Origin: Alentia gelatinosa
Lineage: Eukaryota; Annelida; Polychaeta; Phyllodocida; Polynoidae
DNA length: 64,000 nt
NCBI GenBank assembly: GCA_950022655.1
Contig: OX465581.1
Location: 31,467,300 to 31,531,299, forward strand
Direction: 5' to 3'
A program made the translations under genes and the position numbers. Below the pieces are notes generated by a model. That model made no database searches, had not been told where the DNA came from, and saw only the letters and a list, made by a program, of their open reading frames with translations. Shown one piece after another: positions 47,435 to 58,880 of this stretch. Every line of letters begins with the position of its first letter. Position 1 is the stretch's first letter.

Positions 47435-48169
47435 ATATGGGCTGAACTGTAGACCAGCATGTAGTACCGGTCTATAGTGATATGATGGTTGGTTGTATGT
47501 GTGGTAAATGGGGAGAGCTGTGTAGTATATGTGGACTGTAGTTGGTAAAGTCCTAGAATATGTCACAAACACTGGAGTAACTTATCACTAGAATACTGTA
47601 GTTTAAGTCCATGGGGATGTAGTAGGTAGAGAACTTCTTCTTGGCTGCGTCAGCCCTTAACAGATGAGATCTGCTCAGAGGTACTTTGAAATGCTTCTTT
47701 TTATTGGTAATGTCCACAGGTACAGGTTCCTCACACGCCAGTCTAAGAACCCAGAATGATGGGTGTAGCTGGCTTATATAGCTAGTATTGAGGTTGCATG
47801 CATTAAAGTGTCAAGGTCGTTGTCCCAAATGCTCACTCCAACACTCCGTCCTACTAACCCAAATGACCTGTCCTACTGACCCAGGCTAAGTGGGGCAGTA
47901 GGTGTGCAGGCGCTGACCTACTGGCCCAAATGATCCATCCCTGCTAAGTGGGACAGGCGCTGACCCACTGGCCCTAATGCTCCATCCTACTGGCCTTCAC
48001 CTTGGGTGCTTGTGTGCTGACACACTGGCCTAGATACAGCTCTCAGGGCGTTTCATATGGGATATATGCCTAAACTTCTGCTATACAAGAGCTCACAGTT
48101 TTCCTTATACATTTCTTATACCTTTCTTATATATTTCAATATTTGTGCTTGGCTCAGGTCCAGTGCACT
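47435..48169. repeat. 735-bp direct repeat, copy 1
   Basis: Starts ATATGGGCTGAACTG and ends GTCCAGTGCACT. Nearly identical to 48330-49064 (one clear difference near 47476). Internally has partial short repeats of the type CTGACC(C/T)ACTGGCCC. Confidence 0.96.
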
Positions 48170-48329
48170 CCCTGGGGTTTTTTGAAAAGAAAGGCACATG
48201 TCTTTCTTTTTATTATAAGACATTTACCTGTCTTACTTTCATATTGGAAAAAAATTTTCAGCATTTTTGTTATAGCTGAGTTCACTAGATTAATTAGCAT
48301 TTTTATATATTTTACCCGGGTTCTCCACC
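48170..48329. other. 160-bp spacer between direct repeats
   Basis: Unique AT-rich sequence. At its right end CCCGGGTTCTCCACCA reads like the 3' end of a tRNA, which on the - strand would place a TGG-starting primer-site-like sequence next to copy 2. Confidence 0.6.
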
Positions 48330-49064
48330 ATATGGGCTGAACTGTAGACCAGCATGTAGTACCGGTCTACAGTGATATGATGGTTGGTTGTATGTGTGGT
48401 AAATGGGGAGAGCTGTGTAGTATATGTGGACTGTAGTTGGTAAAGTCCTAGAATATGTCACAAACACTGGAGTAACTTATCACTAGAATACTGTAGTTTA
48501 AGTCCATGGGGATGTAGTAGGTAGAGAACTTCTTCTTGGCTGCGTCAGCCCTTAACAGATGAGATCTGCTCAGAGGTACTTTGAAATGCTTCTTTTTATT
48601 GGTAATGTCCACAGGTACAGGTTCCTCACACGCCAGTCTAAGAACCCAGAATGATGGGTGTAGCTGGCTTATATAGCTAGTATTGAGGTTGCATGCATTA
48701 AAGTGTCAAGGTCGTTGTCCCAAATGCTCACTCCAACACTCCGTCCTACTAACCCAAATGACCTGTCCTACTGACCCAGGCTAAGTGGGGCAGTAGGTGT
48801 GCAGGCGCTGACCTACTGGCCCAAATGATCCATCCCTGCTAAGTGGGACAGGCGCTGACCCACTGGCCCTAATGCTCCATCCTACTGGCCTTCACCTTGG
48901 GTGCTTGTGTGCTGACACACTGGCCTAGATACAGCTCTCAGGGCGTTTCATATGGGATATATGCCTAAACTTCTGCTATACAAGAGCTCACAGTTTTCCT
49001 TATACATTTCTTATACCTTTCTTATATATTTCAATATTTGTGCTTGGCTCAGGTCCAGTGCACT
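48330..49064. repeat. 735-bp direct repeat, copy 2
   Basis: Same limits as copy 1 at an offset of 895. Flanks outside the two copies differ. Confidence 0.96.
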
Positions 49065-52000
49065 TATATGATGCAGGTTAAATGCATGCTTCTGCATTTA
49101 TCATCATTGCCCCAATTAATTCCCTTCTTTATCCAATTATCTATGAAGAATAAGTGACAATTCCTTGTTGTCTTCGAGTAAATACAGCCGTACTGGGAGG
49201 AGAGGTATACCTGATGAGACTTCATGCTAGACATCCCTGGCCATCGTAACACTTCCTTAATCGGTGATCTGCTTCACCCTAGCTTCATTGACTTGGGCTA
49301 CCCATCTGGAAAAAATCATTCTTCGGCACTGGTCTTCTTCATCCTTCTGACCGTCCTGCCACTCAAAGGAAAATGTCATGATAAAATGAAGGCATCAACA
49401 CTTTCTGGACATATATATTTCACACTTTGCCTCTTGCCTTGACGTAAATATGTGTCAAAACAAAATTAGTCCTGATATCGTTATCATTAGGTGACCCAGG
49501 GCTCATTCTCATGGTGTATATAAATCACGGGCAATGCATTGATTGCTCATTTGGTCAGATCTGCGGGTTCACCAGTATAGTTTACCTCATGATAGTCTTA
49601 CTCGATCTAGAACTCTCGGCGATTTTTCTCCCAGAACTTTCTTGATGCGACAACACGGACATGACTGGTTTATCAAACATTCAGTCAGCATGAGATCTAA
49701 ACTAAAATCCAGGTTTCCTCCGAGTAATGAATCCAAGTGAGCTCGCTCAGGGAAGGATTTGTCAATCCCAGCTATCCCGGTCTCAACCATATCAAGTTAC
49801 TTCGGTTGGTTCTCTTTGGCAAATTCCTGCTCGGCTACAGCATGTATCAGTGGGATGGCTCTTACCAACGATATTAGAATAATCAAAATTTCACTTTGTA
49901 ATGACTATCCGTGGGCAGTCACCTAAACGTTGAACAATATGTAGAGACGGGCACATAGAGCAAATAAGCCTGGACCAATGAACACAATACGAAGGTTCAT
50001 GCAAACATTGCAACCAATTACACATGAATGCTCCAGTGTCCGCAATGATGAATGTCCGTTCACTGAGAGTAAACAACCACAAAAACAATGGTTATTTAGG
50101 GGTATGACGCGAACGTTTCAACTGGGCTCAAATCTCAGTGAGTCAATTAGCACTTCGTGGCATCCTATTGTGTGTGAGGATCCCTCATAAGACCAGCTGC
50201 GTGAGACCAATCTCCCTCAACAAGGAAGCTTTCTTTCCTTAAGCCAAAAACCGCAGCAGCAGAAAAGCTGTGAGTCAATTGAAGCCAAATACCCTGGCAA
50301 ATACAAACACGACTGGTGAAAATGTGAACGGCTCCTGCAGGCTCTCCGTCAGCACATCCGGGCAGTGGTAATAAAGCAAAAGCTACATTCACGCTGTCAG
50401 GTATTATACTCACTAAACCCCAATGTTTTGCTCGATCAGCACTAACATTATCACGGTGTTGGCTTCATTGTAATGCGGTTGTAAAATTACCATTTGTTAC
50501 AAACTCGTTTCTTAATAGGGGTTGGTAGGTGTAGAGGAGAAGCCCTCTGCTCATCCCTAACCCTCTCCACTTGTCCTTGTGGTGGCTATGCGGGGATGGC
50601 ACGATTCCCTGCTCGGAACTTGTTTTGATGTACATGTATGTACCAACCTTCGTGCTGATTATTCCAACAGCTATATAGACAATCAAAGGCCAGTTGTGTT
50701 AAGTTTCAATAAACACTTGCCTAGCCTGGCCAGGCTGCAATGTGCGCCTCCAAGCGGTCTGTAAAGGAGAACTCTTGAAAGCGCATGTAGCTTCCATACT
50801 GGACGGTTTTTTTCTATGACAGGAAATTTTATCCATAACACAGGTATATCATATATATCCCAACAGATAGGCCCAAGTCTCAGCTTTCTAAAAATGTATT
50901 GTTTATACAAATCGGCCCATTAGTGTAGATGTGAGAGCGATTTCCATTTTTCATGTTAGAGAAACACTAGTATTTTTATCATTGCTCAGGACTCAGTGGA
51001 GAGGGCTCGCCTCGTTTTCGATTGACGTGCATAGGTGGCCATTACAAGATGGCGCCAGTGTGAAGAGGGTCAATGAACAGTCCTTAGACAGCGACATAAT
51101 TGTTCCCGATTACAATCGTTGATCGGATTGGGGAGAATCTGCTAGGCTCAATGAATCTACATGTATCTATCTAGATGTACGTGTATAGCATTGTCAGAGA
51201 AACAGGATATATCATCTTAAGTAGGATACATTTAGAATAATATCATAGAAAGGTTTGAAAATCGGCTTTTCAATGACCAATTATACAATTTCCTGACCCA
51301 TATTTCTATGTTCATTTTGTATAAGAACCTCCATTCTGACACAAACATCGGCTCGCAGCCCCTAACAATTCAATATTTTCAAGTTTCATCAGAGTTATAT
51401 TCTGCATCATTTGGGGCTGACCTTTAAATTTATTTAATCCGTGGATTAACTGATATTGTAATCATATTGGATTCAGTCACCCTTTACTAGGATCTCGTGA
51501 CTGCGTTGCAGATTATCTTCAAATGGCGATTCAATGTTTGTTTCTATTTGAATGCTCCAATTGTGTAATGATTGGTATAGTGCACCCTGCTGTAATTTTG
51601 ATAAATCGATATTTGATATAAGGTTTGGACGTGTATGATGCATGGGCCTGCACACCTAATTATAACCAGTCACTGGGTGTCAATATTTCCATTTGTCTCA
51701 TTCCGGCCTAGACTATTACGGCGCCGGTAGAGATTACCAGAACACATGATCTGTTCCATCAACGGCACAACATGCAATCAATCGGCCAGCTTCCTGGTAG
51801 TTCCTATCATTTGCAGGCGTGTGCAGCCGTGTGTGCGATGCCTGTATAACTGTATTGTTGGCCTAAAGAACCGTTGTCATGCTTTGCAATCAAACCTTCC
51901 CGGAACAAAAAGGTGTGTATACCTGGTATAGTAAACCCGAAACACATCTATTACCCAAGCATTGGTCAACTACGATAGATCTAGGTATCAGCACACTATT

Positions 52001-52369
52001 TCTAATCCCTAATATTTTCAATATATTGTTATGGTAATGTGACAGTTCCATCTGTATCGAGTTTGCACATCACAAAATGATATTTATCTAAAGTCTATAT
52101 TCTTGCTGTATAAAACCAAAAGATAATCCTTAAAATCTATGTCAGTTTTAGTATCAACATTATTCGGACCGGAATCCTAACATGTGCTGTGTTATATCGT
52201 GACTTGGACCATTGCTTCAATGTTGCGAGTCTACATATTAATCAGCGCCTAGGGCTAGTCTGGCTTATTCGGTTTATTCTACACCACGAGAGTGTGACGA
52301 GTCTATCCAATCAAGTAGAGACCCCTGGCGAAGCCAGAGCACGGTGTAGAATTGGGGTTGCTTTGTTTC
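49065..52369. other. Intergenic, no gene recognised
   Basis: Mid-GC sequence with few repeats. CAAGATGGCGCCAG at about 51047 matches a YY1-like site. Open frames lack family signatures. Confidence 0.5.
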
Positions 52370-52700
52370 TATTGTTAACCTGCCCCGGGCGTCCCGTTGG
52401 ATCTCGGGCCCGGATCCTTGGATCTCGATTAACCTAAATCACACAGGGGGCTTGTCATTAGAGGCGCCTACTGGGACCACCTCCGGCACGCAGCCTCCAG
52501 GCAGATAAACCCCGGCGCCCTCCTCCTAGTGATGGCCGCTCGCACACGATATCCCCCATGGGCTGGACGATCCTCCCCCGGGTGGCCCACCGAAATGAGA
52601 CAGAACTAGGTCCTGATAGTGTGATCAGACCCTCTGATGTCCTATTGCGGCCGGCCCACGGAATGGCACCCTACTTGGGGAAAAGAGAGTAAACAACAAA
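52370..52700. promoter_or_regulatory. GC-rich island 1
   Basis: Clear GC and CpG rise over ~330 bp against AT-rich flanks, no protein signature. Contains CATTAGAGGCGCCT, also present at 54519-54532. Confidence 0.4.
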
Positions 52701-53389
52701 AAACACTCCACCGGTGTTGGAATCGAGAAATGTGATTTACCAATTACATCCTATTTGCCAGTGTATGATTAAGGTATATATCAGCTCATGAGCATGGCAG
52801 AAAAATGTAGTTTCGATTCATCCTGTCCAGAAATGATGGAATAGAGATACCTCGGTGGGTATTACATTTTATTTATCGCCCTGTACGCAGCTGCGCTATG
52901 CAAACAAGGGTGAGGGTCAATTATATTCATGTCTGGACCATACATGCTGGCTAGCCGCCGCCATAGCAGCATTGGTTCTCACCTCACACTATCCGAACCT
53001 GGCGGCAGTGGGCCCGTTGTGATGAATGTGTGCCATTTTCTAGGCTCCAGACCTAATACTAAATCGTTCATTTGCTCCTCATTCCCGCACGAATATCTCT
53101 TTATTGCTCGATCGATAGTCGCACAGCGCCCCCTATCCCCAGTAGAATTGCAGGAAACTGCCAGGAATAACCTGACCGAAGAACCTACACACTTTTTTTT
53201 AGTACAGATTCCAAGTGAATTTAAAACATATCACTAGATCTGATCACCTCTGCTTGCCATGTTGGCCCTCATTGTATACACTGGGCACCTAACAACCGTC
53301 ATACGTATGATATTCAGCGAGGTTTTGTGACGCTGATGACTCCCGTCTCCACGCTAATCACGTAACGACTGAAACATCCATCAATCATG

Positions 53390-53720
53390 AGGCGCCAGGT
53401 CGGGTGTGACATGGAGATTTGCAGAGGCCGTGTAGATGCCAATCGCACGCCACCCAATAAATGTGCAGAGCATGGTGGGTGGGTAGAGAGACGGACGGCG
53501 GCGAGTGGGCGGGGCGGGGCGGGGCGGGGCGGGGCGGGGCGGGACGGGGCGGGGCGGGGCGCGGTGGTGTGGGGTGAAGGCGTAGGGGGCAGAACTCGGT
53601 GTGCAGAGTCAAACCCTGCCCGTGGCGTGTCTTGGGTACGCGTGCCGGGAGCTGTCTGAGCTGCTCGGCTCGAGGTCCTGCTCAGGGCGGTCAGAATGTG
53701 GCACAACGTATGCACAGCGC
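53390..53720. promoter_or_regulatory. GC-rich island 2 with (GGGGC)n
   Basis: Includes about ten GGGGC units at 53509-53562, a strong G-quadruplex candidate on the + strand. Pro/Arg/Ala-rich open frames on the - strand are a by-product. Confidence 0.5.
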
Positions 53721-54959
53721 CCCTTCCTCCTGATGGGGTTTCTATTTAATGTACTAGTGTTTAGTAACGGGGTGAGGTGCATGTGCATCCAATAGATCGC
53801 ACACAGGTGTGGACATCCCAGGACAATGTAGGAGACGCTGATGCCAAAGTCTATGAAGAGGTCGAATTTTGCATTCCCTCCAAATGCGCTTTGAGATTTT
53901 GCCTCCTGGGTCTAAGATTCACATCATGTATCAGAGCAAGACCTGGGCAATGGACGAGGAATCTTGAGCGGGTCGAGGTCCATCTCCTCAAGAGATGAGA
54001 GCACGGCGACTGAACTCGTGGTTTACGAAGGTAGTTCCCAGCGCGGAACTGCACCCACGTACAAACAGTGTGAGCCACGTGGAGAAACACACTGTGAAAT
54101 GAACAGCCGTCTTCGATGATGAATCACAACTACTGCTGACTTCAATGTTACAAATTGGGCCCTGCTGCATCCACAACCGTTTCACAGGCTTCAGCAATAA
54201 AGAGAGATTCTCAAGAGAAAGGACTATGTCCCTGCGAGTAGCAGTCAGCGAGTGGAACCAAAGATCTTTATGGTATCCTCTTTTTCTGTTTATACAAATG
54301 TGGAACTTGTGTGTTTTCTACAGTCATATTTCAAAACACTTTTCTGATTAAAAACATTAAAAACATTAACCGTCCTAGGAAAAAAAGCTTTTGCAGATAT
54401 TGGCATGGACATCAGTCGACTGAGAATTATGGCGATTCAGTGTATACTACTTGCTGCCGGCAAATGAATAATAGGGTAATTAAGACACACCAGGGTTTAT
54501 AGCTAAATGGTGCCTGTCCATTAGAGGCGCCTCAGTGGAACACAGTGCAGCCAAATGGAAATGAAGAGGAGGCTGTCTGATCTGCCCGAGATGAGCTATT
54601 GAGAGTGTGTCTATAGCGACCCAATAGAGTCGTCTGTGCATTTCAGCCAATGATTGACTCATTTATCCAAGAGCCTGTCGGAAGTAACTGGATTAATATC
54701 ATTATCATGGGCAGCATAGAATATCAATACCACGACACTGGGCCTCGAATCCCTTTCTGTGAGAGCGGATAGCATTAGCCATCGAAATATAGGCCGTCAA
54801 CTTCAGTGAATTTCTATTTGAGACTCTATGGCATGACTTCAATGAATATTTTCTTAGTAGATTCGGAAATGAATTTCCGAAGGTATTGTCATCGAAAGAC
54901 CTTGTCTTTCATACTCTAAACCCTGTCACCTTTCAATATTACAATCCCTCATTTCTGCA

Positions 54960-55350
54960 TAGGGAAGTCGATAGCGTGTTCTGTGCGACGAAGGTCGTCT
55001 GCTACGTATTTTAGGCGGGAAAAGAGCAGTTGGGTGGGACCTGGCTCATCGCTCACTCCATGGATGTTAACCAGAGGCGTTTGGCCCGTGAGCAGATCCG
55101 GCCGCCTCCCCCAATGCTGCCGGCTGCTCCGCCAGGCCCTACCCGCGCTGGCCCTCGGCAGATCCTCGCAGTTGGCTGCGCGCCCCTCACACGACTCCAC
55201 ACATCCACACTCAGGGCCGCTTGTGCCCACCAGGCAAGACCTGGGCCGGGATTGATTAAAGCCAGGCGCTGGTCTTATCAAGTGAGCTGTCGTCCCAGGA
55301 CCGCCCGGCAGAAGTTCTCATGTGAGCAGTTTACTTCGGATCTGAAAGGT
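54960..55350 (+). promoter_or_regulatory. GC-rich island 3, possible 5' untranslated exon
   Basis: GC-rich for ~390 bp and ends at CTGAAAG followed by GTTAGT, which fits a splice donor on the + strand. Open on both strands but without recognisable homology. Could be a CpG-island promoter with first exon of a gene to the right of the window. Confidence 0.35.
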
Positions 55351-57539
55351 TAGTATAGAGATACTCTAGGGAGTGCATTATAGCCGCCTCATCGTAAGGT
55401 TGATATGCGTACATGTGAGTTATGTCGTATCGTAGGAGGAAACCTGGCTAGGGAGGTTCCTGCTGAAACGGGTTTTCACAGTCGCGTGGTACAATCCAAT
55501 AGATCTGTTAACGCGCTTCTAATGCACACTGATGCTAACAAACACGGAGTGTTGGTCTGGTGGTGATATGGCCAGTGCCCCCCTAATGCACACACCACCA
55601 AAGTGGCAGCAGACTGTTTGCCAATTCTCGCCTGTCAGTGGGCAAAGGTTATCTAACACAAAGGTCATGCGCCGAGTCGGATATTTATTCCACGCCCCTT
55701 CCTTTCTGTCTCCGGATATAAAGGAAATAAATACGGAAACTTGGGTATTTCTGCGCTGGCATTAGAGTGGTACACGATCTTAGATGGGCTACCTGATGTA
55801 ATCTAAAACTGTAAGGAGAACAGGGATCCAAATGTGCTGTTTGCAGAGACGGCACTGTTGATCGCCTCTGTTAAATGTGTAATATCCCTTTCTCTCTTTT
55901 TGGCTTCCTGGGCCACCAAGGAAAATCCCTCGTCTATAGCTGGAGTGTTTTACTCCCATGACTAAAGAAAACAGGGCCTTGAAACCATGGCAAAGGTTCA
56001 TCATCACATATCCCCCCCCCCCCCTTATGCTTACCACCCACAAATGGGGGCCACATTCCATGCCAGCCGCGGGATCAGTAAAAATATGAACAAAAGAGCA
56101 TGCTCACCGGATAATAGATAGCTCTCAAAGGGGCTCGTTCCAACTATTATGCATAAAACATTTGCTTACGTGATATGTTCGCATGGTTTGGGCTTAGCAA
56201 ACTACGAGGTAATCTTAAAGGTTTGCAATTTATAACTTCAATCAATAGCATCGGCAAGAGGTCAGCGCTGTGATACGGAAGAATGTAAAGTAAGCATCAC
56301 TTAAATCTGTACCACTACAGAGAGAATTCTACCATGATTCATGATAGCAGGATGGAGTACTCAATCTTCGGTGGAAAAAACAACAAACTTCCAGGGCTAA
56401 TAAATGGGGTGGGTACTGCACGTTTCTTCATCTAGTTTCCCAAAAAAGATTGCAACAGGACACAAGAGACACCTCCCGAGCGCAAACAATCCTAGATATA
56501 TATTCTACATTCAGGTACTAAGAACGGCTTTCGATTGTGTATGTCAGTCCTTCTACGAACTACAGGCATACTTCCATCCTCCACACTATGACAGATGGGT
56601 TCCTACTCCGCTGCAAAGTTAAAAAAATTCCTATGGTCTTTACCAACATTCTCAATTTGCTGTGGTTCCGGGCTAAATATGCGCTCATGCTAGGCAAGGA
56701 TACCAGACTGTGCTATCCTGTGTATCTGACTTCATAAAAAGATGTGCAGGTACAATTATTTCTGGCAACACGTATCAGGGTACTAAACCTATTGATACAG
56801 AGACAGTATACATGCGTGTACGCTACATCTTTACAGCAACTGAACGGAAAAAGTGCATTTCAACTGGAAATTTCCCAATATACATATTTTACCTAGCCGA
56901 AAGTCGTTTGAAGCTAGCATAAACTCAACTCTGTGTGGATGGCACGCAGCAAATACGCAGCAACAATCGGCCCACTCAGTTAACCAAGATATATGATTTC
57001 TGTGAATTTCAACTCATGAATCACGACTTCCTATAGGAACAGCAGTTAACCTATAGTTGTGAGTCTATATTGCGGGAGACTAATCAATCGTAGATAGAAC
57101 AATGTATGTGTTTTATTCGTCAAATTATATATGGGGGGAAAATTTCGGTGACGCCTGTTCTAGACCGCATGGAATCACACCTGGCGGACATCTGCCCTCA
57201 GCCCCCGCGCCGACTGGGCCTCACCTGAAGCGAAAAAGGAAACAGCATGCGCGTGAGATGTTGAGGGATGTTCTAATTCTACCCGTCACCATCATGTTGA
57301 TTTTTATCAGAGCTCTTGATCTGGCAGCCATGTATTCATACGGGTCAATCCAACTAGGAGCATCATGTAACTGACTCTTTTTTTCTGCTGACTGAACATG
57401 TGTTGGTAACGGATACAGCGGTAGTGTATAAACATATCTACAGGTATAGCATAGGTTAGAAATATACAGAAACTGGCTTGCAATCGTCGAACATAAAAGA
57501 AATACGCGGTATGAGTAATTTCCATCAAACATTTCCCGA

Positions 57540-57725
57540 TCGAATATATCTCATTGACAATTTCACCAAGTATGCTGACTTACGAAGACAGTCAACCTGT
57601 TTCCGTATTATCATACCTTAAAATGGCGAAAGTGTACCGAGTTACGTGATGACATACCCCATACGTCACCTGGTGTCGAATGCGTATAAGAACGATATGG
57701 GTAGAAGTGAGCGGTATACGTAGTT
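57540..57725. repeat. Dispersed repeat, copy 2 (degraded)
   Basis: Matches 31740-31965 in order: CACCAAGTAT, AGACAGT-AACCTGTTTC, TACCTTAAAAT, CATACCCCATACGTCACCTG, ATGGGTAGA. The left hairpin arm is absent. Confidence 0.65.
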
Positions 57726-58740
57726 AACTAGGAGCTAATAGTATATTCATCATTGATGAATGAGCGTGCAATTATAAATGAATAACAATTGAAAGTTTTG
57801 GGTTAGATTCAGTATATGGATCCTTCTCTATAACCCACTTGCACCCAGTCAACTTGCCATTTCTTCAACTGCCCATCTAGGATCCAAACACGTCAAGCAC
57901 CAGTGGGTCTTGAGGTATTTTGGTCTTGAGTGATTGGTCATGGTCAGTCGGGCACACCTCTAAGAGGCTGTGACACTGGCTCCCTGCTCTGTTCTCAATA
58001 TCACAGATAGTGAAGGAATAGTTTGTATGCAGTACCCTGAAAGTCTATATGGACTCCTCTAACCTCTAGATGATGAATATAACGCGTGCAAGCACGCTCT
58101 AATAAAGGTGATAGAATTATATATGTGAAACATATTGGACAGGACTAGAACCGTTCTGAACATGTTAAAATTCGGATATGGGTTTGTAACCGCACGTTAA
58201 CGCATGCACACATACATGTATATAATGTACCTAATCATATTATATTCACAAAGCGATTGCTGACTTGATTTAAAAGTTCCCTGTTCCAATTACATGTTAT
58301 TGTGACGATACAGAGTTGCGTATTTTGGAACATAGAAATAAAACTTTCAACTTCACCCTTCTGCAATCCTGGCCGTGTACCCAACAAAAGTATTGCCACT
58401 TCCACAAACGTGTAGAAGTCTAGTATCTATGTGATAGATGGATGGGCTACTCCCACATGTGTTTCCCGATGAATGTTTTTTTTATGACAAATAGCATGGG
58501 CGGGTTGTGTACCTCCTCTTTCTAATTCAGCATATACCCTTCCCATTTCAGCCCCGACAGATGTCTCTTTTTATCACCCCGCACGCTAAAGTTAAACCGG
58601 GGCAGGTTTTAGTAGTCCACTAAGAAGAGTTGCTAGGTGCTCGGAGGAGAAAAATGTCCATGTATATGTGAGGAAGTCTTCTCTCATGGCAAGCCGAACA
58701 ATTGGATGAAAGCACATGTGGATCCTAAGGGTCTGCACCA

Positions 58741-58742
<2 letters not shown>

Positions 58743-58828
<86 letters not shown>

Positions 58829-58880
58829 TAATATATATGTGTGTGTGAAGCAGGTATTATATATATATATTCATATATAT
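58743..58880. repeat. (TA)n microsatellite
   Basis: Long TA run to about 58821, then degenerate TA/CA/GT stretches. Tyr-Ile open frames are artefacts. Confidence 0.96.

Noticed and set aside
53314..53715. Pro/Arg/Ala-rich protein on the - strand
   Set aside because: Driven by the (GGGGC)n run and GC composition.
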